Of a stretch of 64,000 nt of DNA, positions 32,301 through 45,878 are shown one piece after another. How positions within the stretch are numbered: the stretch's first letter is position 1; every line of letters begins with the position of its first letter. The DNA is from Timema cristinae (taxonomy: Eukaryota > Arthropoda > Insecta > Phasmatodea > Timematidae): positions 17,081,191 to 17,145,190 of the forward strand of contig JBCFYV010011135.1 of the NCBI GenBank assembly GCA_039000515.1, given 5' to 3'. The notes beneath the pieces were generated by a model that ran no database searches, was not told the DNA's origin, and saw only the letters and a program-made list of their open reading frames with translations. The position numbers and the translations under genes are program-made.

Positions 32301-34167
32301 GCCATTCGAGCTGATTCAGCTCTAAATTTTAAGTGTGAATTAAGCTTTAAAGTACTTGTTTCACTATTACATGGCAGAGTTCAATAAAAAAAATTTAAGC
32401 ATTAAAACATATTTAACTACTATCTCTCTTCAAAGCCATGACAAAGGTAGTATTATCTCAAGGTAAGGTTGAAGGAAGGAAAATATGTGATTCTCTGAAA
32501 GGGAAATAAAATTACATTCTGGCTCACATAAAGAGTAAAAGCATACATGCATCATAAAATAACAACTCTACCGCTACTAAACAAAGAAAGACTTAAAATC
32601 ATTAAAATGTTTTCATCCATGTATATGTGTTACACTCTGCTTCATAATAATATAGATCTATAATTAAATCAAATAGCCCCTTTGCATGTTTTTTGAAGTT
32701 TGTTTTTTCAATGATTCATATCTTACTTTCCATCCGTCGTTAAGGCCTTTACTATAGTATTGAAGTATCTACATATCTGATTTACAGTTGTTAGTGACAC
32801 ATTCTACCACTAAGCGCTGTGGTCGATAATAAAGGTTGAGTAGTGAATTGTAATCAATTGATTTTATCTAATTATTCAATGTATTATACGTGCACTTTCT
32901 GAACTGTCTGATTACATCAGCACTCAAAAGATTTCTTTGAGTAAGAGTGAAAAGACCTAACAATTTTGCCGGTAAAAGCATTTTCAGACACGTTACAGAG
33001 TTTTCTTATACATCATAATCGATATGGGACTCATGGCTTTACCTACCATCCGAAGGAAGTTGTGCTACGGGTTTTTATATCTCAAGAAATATCCATCTAC
33101 CCCAATCGGGAACTGTAATCGAGGTTATTGCTTTATTTTTATAGATTTAATAATAACAAGATTAATGAATCAAACTTGTATATTAAATGTTGAGTTTAAT
33201 GTAAATTTATAGTCGATAAAAAATTATGAGAAAGAGATTTTAATTTGCATAATTTACTATACAATGAAGAACAATAAATGTAACTTAAAAATGTAAGAAA
33301 TAAAATATCATAAAATATATTAAAATTTGATGAATTCTAAATATATAATTGAAAAATTAGACAAAATATAATCGTATGGAGATAATAATTATGAATTATC
33401 AAAATGAGTGATTAATAATAAGATTGAAATTATTTTATTGACTTTGTTAAAAACTGTGATAGTACAATTAAAATATGTCAAATTTATTAACAAATATTTT
33501 GAATTAAACGTTAAGACTTAATTAAATTGCTCTATAAATATATAATAATTAAATGTTTAGATTAAACAGTTGCTAAATTAGTAGATGTATTAAGTGAGAT
33601 TACAATTCAAAATGTATAATTTACATATTCTTCTGGTGAAAAACACATAGTGTCAGGTATGAACATTTATATACAATTATAATGCATCATCAACTAGACT
33701 ATAAACGAGTTTATGATAAGTATAAAGCATAGGTTGACACGTTAAAAATATTAATACAAAAACTTTTAAGATACAATATAATATGGTACAAAAAAATTAA
33801 CTAGGTTCAAATATGTTGTGAAATAAAAGAATAAAGTTTGAGGTTAACATCTGCCAAACAAATTTAATGAAGTAATCAAGTGATGTGGAATAATTTAAGT
33901 CTTATCTGTTTCCTTGTCCCATTACTCCTTTTTGATATCCAGTACTGGAAAGATCCTGGATTACTTCATTCAGACATGTTTTGGTATTATGGTACCATAA
34001 TCATGGCTATTGAGTCGTTGTGAAAACCACACGATGTGTTATTACGATGGCAAGATGTTAGAATGTTTTCTAAAATGTTAAATATTTTGAAGTCAAAAGA
34101 TATTTAGTTACAAAAAAAAAAGCTAAGCTGCATAAAGTTGACTAGAAATGTTCCTTACATAAGATTT

Positions 34168-34462
34168 AATATTAGATTGGTGACCTGGTGGTCTAGGGGT
34201 AAGGTGTCAGACTTCTGTACTGGCGGCCGGGGTTCAATCCTCGGTCCCGGCACAGATTTATCTGATTTACAAACCCTTCCTTCTCCTCTGACAAGACATC
34301 TTGTGAATGTGGGAAATGCCAGGCCTCCACCGTGGTTCGGATTCCACGTTAAACTGTAGGTCCTTCATTTCATCTCACAATCACCCTACCATTACACATT
34401 AGCGTAAATGCGTGTAACCCGAATGGGTAGTAAGACGCGTTGCTAATAATAATATTAGATTG
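34168..34462 (+). repeat. SINE-A copy with 12-bp target duplication
   Basis: Full-length. The direct repeat AATATTAGATTG is at 34168-34179 and 34451-34462. Confidence 0.92.
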
Positions 34463-34515
34463 TTTTTAAATCCAACAGTGATATAAACATTAATAATGAA
34501 TGGACATATTTCAGG

Positions 34516-34880
34516 TCAACTCCAGCGACCTTGGGGTAAAGTGCCCTGGTGCCCAGCTGGTTTCAACAGATTTTCATTAAGTGATAAAAAAACCATAGCA
34601 CTACTTCCTTCGGAGGGTAATTCTGTCCTATGTCGATTGTGGAATATAAAAGAACCCTAGACGGTATAAGAAAATACCTTTCCCAGCAAATTTGATATGC
34701 TTTTCGCTCTCGTTCATAGAAATTCTCGTGTACTGATATAATTATTTGGTACAGAAAGTGCACGTTAAATACCTTTCCCAGCAAATTTGGTAGGCTTTTC
34801 GCTCTTGTTTATAAAAATTCTCGTGTACTGATATAATTATTTGGTTAGAAAGTGCACGTTAAATACCTCAAATAAAACAG
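34516..34880 (+). repeat. SINE-C copy with internal duplication
   Basis: Third SINE-like family: box-A-like 'gaccttggggtaaagtg', then 'acttccttcggaggg', 'gctctcgttcatagaaattc', 'gaaagtgcacgttaaatacc'. The last 95-100 bp (acctttcccagcaaatttgg ... gtgcacgttaaat) are present twice in tandem. Related copies are at 58712 and 63137. Confidence 0.6.
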
Positions 34881-35486
34881 TAATAATTACCTTTCATGGT
34901 AAACAGAGTGTACAGTACATCTTTGCAAACATACATTTTTACATTTTAGTCTGATATTTAATCATCCAGCTATTTCTTTTTTTGACCATATATTGCATTA
35001 CTGAAATACCACAAAATGAATCTGACTACGGTCTACCAGGCGGAAAAGCACGCAGTTTCAAAGAGGATTCCAACTCATAATGGGACATATATTAGACTCA
35101 TTACGTACGCTACGCGCCAAATAACATGTAACCATTTGAGAGTGAATAATGAATGTGGTTATTTTGTTTGTTTGGCATTGATGTGTACAAGAATATATAT
35201 ACAGTACTAAAATAAACTTCCACACTAACCGTTAAATTAATGTATTACAAACTTTCACAAAAACATAACTGGTAAACAAAACAAAAAAAACACTGTTTTA
35301 ATACGTTTGTATAAGGTGAATTTGTATAATTATTTGATTCAGAAATGTTAAATGTTCTTAGTTATAAATAGTTAATTAGTTTTAGGCTAGTTTGTATGAC
35401 ATGAATGTAATAATCATTTGTTTCAATGCTATTAATGACGGCTGGTGATTATTAAATCTCATGACCTGAAAAAATACCTAATCAAT

Positions 35487-35738
35487 TACCCGCTTCGGTG
35501 ACCACGTGGTATAACATGCTAATCTCGCAATAAACTAGACTGCCTCTGATGTGGAGATCGAGGTTCGGATGTCAGTCGGGTGTACTGAGGGTAGATTATA
35601 TAAATTTGTTTTCCATTCTCCTTTCACGCGAGTGCAGGTACATTTCTTCTGAATATAACAGTACCAACCCATAAAACCATTAGTTTAATCAGTACATAAG
35701 CGTATAACCCGAAAGGGTAGTATGACGTGGTGCTAAAA
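35487..35738 (+). repeat. Old SINE-B copy
   Basis: Diverged tRNA-like head (acccgcttcggtgaccacgt), 'atgtggagatcgaggttcgg', and shared tail (cgtataacccgaaagggtag). Bases 34881-35486 hold nothing recognised. Confidence 0.75.
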
Positions 35739-35749
35739 ACAATTAGTTT

Positions 35750-36033
35750 GTCCAGAAATGGTTATTATTATTATTAGCATCACGTCTTACTACCCGTTCG
35801 TGTTATACAAACATACGCTAATGTGTAATGGTAGGGTGATTGTGAGATGAAATGGAGGACCTACAGTTTAACGTGGGATCCGAACCACGGTGGAGGCCTG
35901 GCATTCCTCACATTCACAAGATGTCTTGTCAGAGGGAAAGGAAGGGTATGGTAATCAGATAAATTTGAACCCCGGACCCCCAGCACAGAAGTCCGACACC
36001 TTATCCATAGACCACCAGGTCACCCAGAAATTG
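35750..36033 (-). repeat. SINE-A copy
   Basis: Reverse orientation, tail first (agcatcacgtcttactaccc), head last (gaccaccaggtcaccc). A direct repeat of about 8 bp (CCAGAAAT) flanks it. Confidence 0.88.
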
Positions 36034-36295
36034 TTAACTACCCTTAATGATGGCTGATAAAGTGGGTATGTTTCAAGTCGTGAGAGTATATGATAAATAG
36101 GTTCAGAAAGTTCAATATAGCTTTAGTGGCAGCTGGTAAATATGGTGGTAGTTTAGTTTGTAAGTCGGAAGGTGGTATAATTAGTTGGTCAATAAAGTAC
36201 TTTCACAGTTGAGTTAACTGGGTTTTGTGTTAGTTTTCAAGTCGTGAGACACTTTGATCAGCTGGTACAGAAATTGCACATTATTAACCTATACG

Positions 36296-36560
36296 GGGGT
36301 GACCTGGTGGTCTAGGGGTAAGGTGTCGGACTTCTGTGCTAGGGTTCGGGGTTCAACCTCGGACCCGGCACAGATTTATCTGATTGCCCAACCCTTCCTT
36401 CACCTCTGACAAGACATCTTGTGAATGTGGGGAATGCCAGGCCTCCACCGTGGTTCGGATTCCACGTTAAACTGTTGGTCCTCCATTTCATCTCACAATC
36501 ACCCTATCATTACACATTAGCGTTATTGCGTATAACCCGAACGGTTAGTAAGACGATATA
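36296..36560 (+). repeat. SINE-A copy, decayed tail
   Basis: Full head and body; the tail is altered (cgaacggttagtaagacgat). Bases 36600-37010 are GC-richer than their surroundings, with 'cgaataaaactgggcg' and 'ctatgagagtgggtctggag'. I see no frame or repeat that explains them. Confidence 0.88.
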
Positions 36561-37059
36561 TTAATAGTAATATATTTTAATATATTTTAAATATATTATT
36601 TATATTATGAGTACGTCAAAACATGGTGGTCGCTTGGCTGGTTTTACTCCCAAGTATATCACGGGGCAACAGGGTGACTCTGTTGTGCCACCAGATTCGT
36701 CTTCAGTCTAGCACCAACCAATTCCCCCGCTCCCACGATGTGTTAATCGCTCCCTCAAGCCACCGTGCTCGAAGGGGCTTGGTTTGATTGTTTCCTCTAT
36801 GAGAGTGGGTCTGGAGGGTGGAGAGGGAGGGGTTTGTTTCCACTATGAGGGTGGAGGATGTCTTCATCACGACCCTCGAATAAAACTGGGCGTTGATCCC
36901 CTACCTATCTCCGTAAACGTTATCTTCCTTGAGATAATTTCAGAGTGATATCGCTCGAAACTACTGCTCGACACGAGAAGAGACAATTATCTTGGTATAG
37001 TCAGTTTTCCATTGGAAGAACCGTCCATGTATTATAGTTAGTATAGGTTATATTATTAT

Positions 37060-37335
37060 TAATAATATTATTATTATTAATAGCACCACGTCTTACTACC
37101 CGTTCGGGTTGTACGCACTTACGCTAATGTGTAATGGTAGAGTGATTGTGAGATGAAATGGAGGACCTACAGTTTAACGTGGAATCCGAACCACGGTGGA
37201 GGCCTGGCATTCTCCACATTCACAAGATGTCTTGTCAGAGGGGAAGAAAGGGTTTGGTTATGTGCCGGGATCGAGTATTGAAATCTGGACCCCAGCGCAG
37301 AAGTCTGACACTTTACCCTTATACCACCAGGTAAT
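37060..37335 (-). repeat. SINE-A copy
   Basis: Reverse orientation. The head region is partly deleted (tatgtgccgggatcgagtat) and ends at 'taccaccaggta'. Bases 37336-38225 are extremely AT-rich with a poly-G run at 37713; no gene. Confidence 0.88.
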
Positions 37336-38227
37336 CTAATAAAAATAAAATTCTAATAATATAATATTATTAATAACTATAATTTTTATTGTTATAATTA
37401 ATATAAAAATTAAATTAAAATACTATTATTAATAATCCTATATATTATTTATGTTGTCAACATCCCTTTTTCTCAACTAAAACAAAGCTTACAGATATGA
37501 ATAAGTTATCAGTGGATAGAATTTTTTACCGACCTCTGACATAGCATACTCAATTTACGTTAAAACACATTGTTTGTTTAAAATTCAGGTTAAAATAAAT
37601 ATCTAACAATATTTTTGTATCAATTACCGAAAATAAATTCTCTTTACTATTTTGTGTATACACTTCACTAAATATTTAATTTCAACAACGCTACAAAATA
37701 CTAATTCAAGGAGGGGGGGGGGGGAAGGGAGGGAAAGATTGATTCTGCGAAAGTTTCGCAAGGACTTTCTGGTAATATAATAATAATATAATAAATAAAA
37801 GAATGAATAGTAATAATATAAAAATAATTTAATTAAATGATAAAATTATTAATAATAATTTCACTATTATAATTAATATAATGATTAAATTAAAATACTA
37901 TTATTAATGATAATAATTATTGTCTAAGAGTTATTTGGTTATTATTTTTATCATCTATCATTAATACTTATGTCCTATTTTTTTGTAATTATTCATCAGT
38001 ATGTATCATTATTTAGCTATTATAGTTTATTTTATTTTGATAGTAAGGAGCTTGTGTACTTTTTAGTCCTGACCTGTCATACATATGTCTCACGACTGTT
38101 GGTTAACACTATATTAAATGAAACTGAAATTGAAATTTAATTGAAAATATTAGGTATTCTGTTCTACTACAGATACATTCCTTTTGTCAGTGGGCTTAGA
38201 CCGTCAATGCGCCCTGTCCTATGCCTC

Positions 38228-38239
38228 CTCATAGTATAA

Positions 38240-38290
<51 letters not shown>

Positions 38291-38570
38291 TAGCACCGTG
38301 TCTTACTACCCGTTCGGGTTAACGCACTTACCTAATGTGTAGTGGTAGGGTGATTGTGAGATGAAATGGAGGACCTACAGTTTAACGTGGAATCCGAACC
38401 ACGGTGGAGGCTGGCATTCCCCACATTCACAAGATGTCTTGTCAGAGGTGAAGGAAGGGTTTGGTAATCAGATAAATCTGTGCCGGGACCGAGGATTGAA
38501 CCCCGGCCGCCAGCACAGAAGTCTGACACCTTACCCCTAGACCACCAGGTCACCGTCTCATAGTATAAAT
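38228..38570 (-). repeat. SINE-A copy with 14-bp target duplication
   Basis: Full-length with an (ATT)n tract. The direct repeat CTCATAGTATAAAT is at 38228-38241 and 38557-38570. Confidence 0.93.
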
Positions 38571-38654
38571 AAAGAAGTGAGATCGTACAAATATTTAACT
38601 TCAATAATATGAACAAACTTGATGTTTTATGTGACTTTTAAATTAATTATTTTT

Positions 38655-38880
38655 TATCACTATGTCTTACTACCCGTTCAGGTTGTACACATATGTACTA
38701 ATTACAATAAAAGTTTTAATAATGAGTAACGTTGAGCTCGGAGGAAGGGTTCCCGCATTTTCATGGAGGTAGAGTGGAGAACCATTTAGTAAAAAAACTC
38801 AGTACACTCGGCCGGGATTAGAACCCTGATTTCCCTGTCATGTTCAGTCCATTGTGAGAGTAGTGCCTAAGACCATTCAA
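38655..38880 (-). repeat. Old SINE-B copy
   Basis: The tail is recognisable (tatgtcttactacccgttca) and the body decayed (ccgcattttcatggaggtag, cggccgggattagaaccctg). The head is barely visible. Confidence 0.7.
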
Positions 38881-39267
38881 TTACTGAATTGGGTTATAGA
38901 AATTAAAAAGCTATCTCAGCTTGGATCCTTGTTAATCTAGAGCATGCGATGATGACGTAAGTCCGAGAAATCATATTGTCAATTGTTCTGAATCAACAGT
39001 TAAGTACTTGTACTAGCTCATGTTTTTAAAAACCAGAGATTGTTTTGCCAATTAGCATAACATAGAGTAGTGACATAAACAGTAACTAAGGAGAAACACC
39101 CCTAATATTTTGGTATATAACATACCTTTTCAGACGAGGGGGTTGGGAAGGGAGCCAATTGTTAAGGAGTTACTTCGAAATGATTTACGTACTCATAAAC
39201 CTAGCTACATTAGCTTGTGAGGAGAATATCCAAATTTCTAGTTCTTGTTCAGTAGGGAGTAGGAAGC

Positions 39268-39558
39268 CCCAAACTATATTATTATTATTATTATTATTAT
39301 TTAGCACCACGTCTTACTACCCATTCGGGTTATACGCTTAAGTACTAATTACACTAATGGATTAGGAATTGGGAAGGTTGAATTAAAGGAAGTGAACCCG
39401 CATTTGCGTGGAGGTAGAGTGGAAAACCATTTAAGAAAAACCAGCCCCAGTTCACTCGACCGAGATTCGAACCTCGATCTCCCCGTCCTCAGCAGTCGGG
39501 CTCAACACGACAAGCGCGTTAGCCAACTACGCCACAGAAGCGGGTCCCAAACTATATT
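39268..39558 (-). repeat. SINE-B copy with 13-bp target duplication
   Basis: Full-length, reverse. The direct repeat CCCAAACTATATT is at 39268-39280 and 39546-39558. Bases 39559-40560 hold no recognised feature. Confidence 0.93.
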
Positions 39559-40560
39559 GAATGTCTGAGTTGTACAACAACCGCGCATAGTCGAGCAGCC
39601 GCGTGTTCTACACAAGTCAAAGCTATAACACCGAAGATAGCTCAGGGCCCAGAACTGATAAGTAGGGATATTGATAGAACGAGGACCATTATCTAAACTC
39701 TTTCAACCTGTTCTAAAGCCTATATCACGATTAAATATTTGTAGAGTAAATAATATATTTCAATGAACAAAATGAAAACGAACACCGTCATTATTTGCTG
39801 CTGCCTACCCATCACACTAAGCCATGCTGACACGTAAGCCCACGGGTTGGGGAAGTAGCGAAAGAGCTATTTTGGGGATTTTAAATGTACTCATGCATGT
39901 TTTTACCTGTGGCTACAGCCCAAATTGTCTAATGGATTTAATTAAAACCTGTTATGTATATTTGATATGGTCACGCCTCAAGTTCAAATTATGGCTTTGG
40001 TTCCAGCCCTAAAATTAGGGCAGTCTTACCAATTAGAGAATGTATTAAAACTCAGAATGATTAGAAAATTGATATACAATTTTTCTTAAAATACATATTT
40101 AAATAATGTTTTAAAATTGATAAATAACGGTCCATTTTTTTTCTAGCAAAAATTGTTGGCTATTTAAATGAAATAAATTAAATGTATACAACCAAAATTT
40201 AATGTTATTCCAATGACATTGACACCAAAAACATCAAATGAATTATAACGAAGCAATAACAACGAACTATGTTCTCGTCTCACACTCACATATCGATTAT
40301 AGCGCTAGGTGGTTGGATATATCACTAACATCGAGTCTTATCAAGATTATATATTTTAATACTTCAATATTATTTTTGAAAAAAATCCTTTGAACATACA
40401 TTTCCTTCCTCTTAACCTACATTTACTGAAAATATAACCGTAAAATATTAATCTCCAATAATTTCCATATATTTGTTTGTATTTATTATTTTGCTAACAA
40501 CTTCACCCCTCCCACTATTCTTATCAAGTATTAACCCCAATATATTGTTGGGGTATTTGA

Positions 40561-40715
40561 ATCTCATGGATTACGTTGGAATGAACATGAAGCGAGAGTG
40601 GAAGAAACTAGTACCATGGTCAGGGTCTTGACTAGCAGACCCTATAGGAAGAGACCATTGGAAAGACCTAGATGCTGATGGGGGGTAACATTAGAAAGGA
40701 CATGAAAGAGATAGA
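40561..40715 (+). pseudogene. Relic of LINE reverse transcriptase C-terminus
   Basis: Short translated blocks match the conserved end of non-LTR retrotransposon ORF2 proteins: RPYRKRPLERPRC (the usual GRP-R-W region), then after a one-base frame change GGNIRKDMKEIECNEVN. It runs directly into the first unit of the satellite array, which continues the same motif as IDLSQDKD. No other part of the LINE is visible upstream. Confidence 0.75.
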
Positions 40716-43700
40716 GTGTAATGAGGTGAACTAGATAGATCTATCTCAAGATAAGGACAGTGTGTAATGAGGTGGGTTAAAGATAGCTAGCTCAAGATAA
40801 GGATAGGGTGAAATGATGTGGGCTAGAGATAGCTAGCTCAAGATAAGGATAGGGTGTAATGAGGTGGGCTAGAGATAGCTAGATCAAGATAGGGATAGGT
40901 GTAATGAGGTGGGCTAGAGATAGCTAGCTCAAGATAAGGATAGGGTGTAATGAGGTGGGCTAGAGATAGCTAGCTCAAGATAGGGATAGGGTGTAATGAG
41001 GTGGGCTAGAGATAGCTAGCTCAAGATAGGAATAGGGTGTAATGAGGTGGGCTAGAGATAGCTAGCTCAAGATAAGGATAGGGTGTAATGAGGTGGGCTA
41101 GAGATAGCTAGCTCAAGATAAAGATAGGGTGTAATGAGGTGGGCTAGAGATAGCTAGCTCAAGATAAGGATAGGGTGTAATGAGGTGGGCTAGAGATAGC
41201 TAGCTCAAGATAGGGATAGGGTATAATGAGGTGGGCTAGATAGAGCTAGCTCAAGATAAGGATAGGGTGTAATGAGGTGGACTAGATAGAGTTAGCTCAA
41301 GATAAGGATAGGGTGTAATGAGGTGGGCTAGAGATAGCTAGCTCAAGATAAGGATAGGGTGTAATGATGTGGGCTAGAGATAGCTAGCTCAAGATAGGGA
41401 TAGGGTATAATGAGGTGGGCTAGATAGAGCTGGCTCAAGATAAGGATAGGGTGTAATGAGGTGGGCTAGATAAAGTTAGCTCAAGATAAGGATAGGGTGT
41501 AATTAGGTGGGCTAGAGATAGCTAGCTCAAGATAAGGATAGGGTGTAATGAGGTGGACTAGATAGAGTTAGCTCAAGATAAGGATAGGGTGTAATGAGGT
41601 GGGCTGGAGATAGCTAGCTCAAGATAAGGATAGGGTGTAATGAGGTGGGCTAGAGATAGCTAGCTCAAGATAAGGATAGGGTGTAATGATGTGGGCTAGA
41701 GATAGCTAGCTCAAGATAGGGATAGGGTATAATGAGGTGGGCTAGATAGAGCTATCTCAAGAATAAGGATAGGGTGTAATGAGGTGGGCTAGAGATAGCT
41801 AGCTCAAGATAAGGATAGGCTGTAATGAGGTGGACTAGATAGAGTTAGCTCAAGATAAGGATAGGGTGTAATGAGGTGGGCTAGAGATAGCTAGCTCAAG
41901 ATAAGGATAGGGCGTAATGAGGTGGACTAGAGATAGCTAGCACAAGATAGGGATAGGGTATAATGAGGTGGGCTAGATAGAGCTAGCTCAAGATAAGGAT
42001 AGGGTGTAATGAGGTGGGCTAGAGATAGCTAGCTCAAGATAAGGATAGGGTGTAATGATGTGGGCTAGAGATAGCTAGCTCAAGATAGGGATAGGGTGTA
42101 ATTAGGTGGGCTAGAGATAGCTAGCTCAAGATAGGGATAGGGTATAATGAGGTGGGCTAGATAGAGCTAGATCAAGATAAGGATAGGGTGTTATGAGGTT
42201 GGCTAGAGATAGCTAGCTCAAGATAAGGATAGGGTGTAATGAGGTGGGCTAGAGATAGCTAGCTCAAGATAAGGATAGGGTGTAATGATGTGGGCTAGAG
42301 ATAGCTAGCTCAAGATAGGGATAGGTGTAATGAGGTGGGCTAGAGATAGCTAGCTCAAGATAAGGATAGGGTGTAATGAGGTGGGCTAGAGATAGCTAGC
42401 TCAAGATAAGGATAGGGTGTAATGAGGTGGGCTAGAGATAGCTAGCTCAAGATAAGGATAGGTTGTAATGATGTGGGCTAGATAGAGTTAGCTCAAGATA
42501 AGGATAGGGTGTAATTAGGTGGGCTAGAGATAGCTAGATCAAGATAGGGATAGGGTGTAATGAGGTGGGCTAGAGATAGCTAGCTCAAGATAAGGACAGT
42601 GTGTAATGAGGTGGGTTAAAGATAGCTAGCTCAAGATAAGGATAGGGTGAAATGATGTGGGCTAGAGATAGCTAGCTCAAGATAAGGATAGGGTGTAATG
42701 AGGTGGGCTAGAGATAGCTAGATCAAGATAGGGATAGGGTGTAATGAGGTGGGCTAGAGATAGCTAGCTCAAGATAAGGATAGGGTGTAATGAGGTGGGC
42801 TAGAGATAGCTAGCTCAAGATAGATAGGATAGGGTGTAATGAGGTGGGCTAGAGATAGCTAGCTCAAGATAGGGATAGGGTGTAATGAGGTGGGCTAGAG
42901 ATAGCTAGCTCAAGATAAGGATAGGGTGTAATGAGGTGGGCTAGAGATAGCTAGCTCAAGATAAGGATAGGGTGTAATGAGGTGGGCTAGAGATAGCTAG
43001 CTCAAGATAAGGATAGGGTGTAATGAGGTGGGCTAGAGATAGCTAGCTCAAGATAAGGATAGGGTATAATGAGGTGGGCTAGATAGAGCTAGCTCAAGAT
43101 AAGGATAGGGTGTAATGAGGTGGCTAGAGATAGCTAGCTCAAGATAAGGATAGGGTGTAATGAGGTGGGCTAGAGATAGCTAGCTCAAGATAAGGATAGG
43201 GTGTAATGAGTGGGCTAAGAGATAGGTATTAGCTCAAGATAAGGATAAGGATGTAAATGAGGTGGGCTAGAGATAGCTAGCTCAAGATAGGGATAGGGTT
43301 GTAATGAGGTGGGCTAAGATGAGCTAGCTCAAGATAAGGATAGGGTGTAATGAGGTGGGCTAGAGATAGCTAGCTCAAGATAAGGATAGGGTGTAATGAG
43401 GTGGGCTAGAGATAGCTAGCTCAAGATAAGGATAGGGTGTAATGAGGTGGGCTAGAGATAGCTAGTCAAGGTAAGGGATAGGTTAGTATATGTTTGAGGT
43501 GGGCTAGATGAGTAGCTAGCTCAAGATAAGGATAGGGTGTAATGATGTGGGCTAGAGATAGCTAGCTCAAGATAGGGATAGGGTGTATATAGATGGTGGG
43601 CTAGAGATAGCTAGCTCAAGATAAGGATAGGGTTAATGAGTGGGCTAGAGATAGCTAGCTCAAGATAAGGATAGGGTGTAAATGAGGTGGGCTAGAGATA

Positions 43701-45878
43701 GCTTAGCTCAAGATAAGGATAAGGTGTAATGAGTGGGCTAGAGATAGCTAGCTCAAGATAAGGATATAGGTGTAATGAGCAGTGGACTAGTATGAGTTAG
43801 CTCAAAGATAAGGATAGGGTATAATGAGTGGGCTAGATAGGCTAGCTCCAAGATAAGGATAAGGTGTAATGAGGTGGACTAGATAGAGTTAGCTCAAGAA
43901 ATGGATAGGGTATAATGAGGTGGGCTAGATAGAGCTAGCTCAAGATAAGGATAGGGTGTAATGAGGTGGACTAGATAGAGTTAGCTCAAGATAAGGATAG
44001 GGTGTAATGAGGTGGACTAGAGATAGCTAGCTCAAGATAAGGATAGGGTGTAATGAGGTGGGCTAGAGATAGCTAGCTCAAGATAAGGATAGGTTTTAGA
44101 TGTGGGTAGATAGAGTTAGCTCAGTAAGGATAGGGTAATAGTGGCTAGAGATAGCTAGCTCAAGATAAGGATAGGTGTAATGAGTGGGCTAGAGATAGCT
44201 AGCTCAAGATAAGGATAGGGTTAATGAGTGGGCTAGAGATAGCTAGCTCAAGATAAGGATAGGGTGTAATGAGGTGGGCTAGAGATAGCTAGCTCAAGAT
44301 AGGATAGGTGTAAATGAGGTGGGCTAGATAAGCTAGCTCAAGATAAGGATAGGGTGTAATGAGGTGGCTAGAGATAGCTAGCTCAAGATAAGATAGGGTG
44401 TAATGAGTGGCTAGAGATAGCTAGCTCAAGATAAGGATAGGGTGTAATGAGGTGGGCTAGAGATAGCTAGCTCAAGATAAGGATAGGTTAATGATGTGGG
44501 CTAGATAGCTAGCTCAAGATAAGGATAGGGTGTAATGAGGTGGGCTAGAGATAGCTAGCTCAAGATAGGATAGGGTGTAATTAGGGGGGCTAGAGATAGC
44601 TAGCTCAAGATAGGATAGGGTTAATGAGTGGCTAGAGATAGCTAGCTCAAATAAGGATAGGGTTAATGAGGTGGCTAGAGATAGCTAGCTCAAGATAAGG
44701 ATAGGGTGTAATGAGGTGGCTAGAGATAGCTAGCTCAAGATAAGGATAGGGTGTAATGAGGTGGCTAGAGATAGCTAGCTCAAGATAAGGATAGGGTGTA
44801 ATGATGTGGGCTAGAGATAGCTAGCTCAAGATAAGGATAGGTGTAATGAGGTGGGCTAAGATAGCTAGCTCAAGATAAGGATAGGTGTTAATGAGGTGGG
44901 CTAGAGATAGCTAGCTCAAGATAAGGATAGGGTGTAATGAGGTGGGCTAGAGATAGCTAGCTCAAGATAAGGTATTAGGGTTGGTAATGATGTGGTGCTA
45001 GATATAGAGATAGCTAGCTCAAGATAAGGATAGGGTTAATGAGGTGGGCTAGAGTATAGCTAGCTCAAGATAAGGATAGGGTGTAATGAGTGGGCTAAGA
45101 TAGACTTAGCTCAAGATAAGGATAGGGTGTAATGAGGTGGGCTAGAGATAGCTAGCTCAAGATAAGGATAGGGTTTAATGAGGTGGGCTAGAGATAGCTA
45201 GCTCAAGATAGGATAGGTTGTAATGATGTGGGCTATAGATAGTAGCTCAAGATAAGGATAGGGTGTAATGAGTGGGCTAGAGAGTAGCAGCTCAAGATAG
45301 GATAGGTGTTAATGAGTGTGGGCTAGAGATAGCTAGCTCAAGATAAGGATAGGGTAATGAGTGGAGAGATAGCTAGCTCAAATAAGGATAGGGTTAATGA
45401 GGTGGACTAGAGATAGCTAGCTCAAGATAAGGATAGGGTGTAATGAGGTGGGCTAGAGATAGCTAGCTCAAGATAAGGATAGGGTGTAATGATGGGCTAG
45501 AGATAGCTAGCTCAAGATAAGGATAGGGTGTAATTATGGTGGGCTAGAGATAGCTAGCTCAAGATAAGGATAGGTGTATATGACTAGCTCAAGATAGGGA
45601 TAGGGTATAATGAGTTGGACTAGACAGAGCTAGCTTAAGATAAGGATAGGTTGTAATGAGGTGGACTAGATAGAGTTAGCTCAAGATAAGGATAGGTTGT
45701 AATGAGGTGGACTAGATAGAGTTAGCTCAAGATAAGGATAGGTTGTAATGAGGTGGGCTAGATAGACTTAGCTCAAGATAAGGATAGGGTGTAATGGGGT
45801 GGACTAGATAGAGTTAGCTCAAGATAAGGATAGGGTGTAATAAAGGGGACTGGATAAAGATAGCTCATGATAGGGGTG
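40716..45878. repeat. 5.2-kb satellite array of 46-bp units
   Basis: About 110 tandem units of gtgtaatgaggtgggctaga, then gatagctagctcaagataag and gatagg. Two main variants alternate: 'gggctagagatagctagctc' and 'gactagatagagttagctca'. The plus strand of the second variant reads as the LINE motif (NEVD-W-IELAQDKDR, with TAG where TGG is expected). Forty-six is 15 codons plus one base, so the frame rotates each unit. Single-base losses cluster at about 43200-45550, which may reflect read errors. Open frames are short and not genes. Confidence 0.95.

Noticed and set aside
40716..45878. CRISPR-like array
   Set aside because: The units are contiguous 46-bp tandem copies with no unique spacers, in a eukaryotic context.
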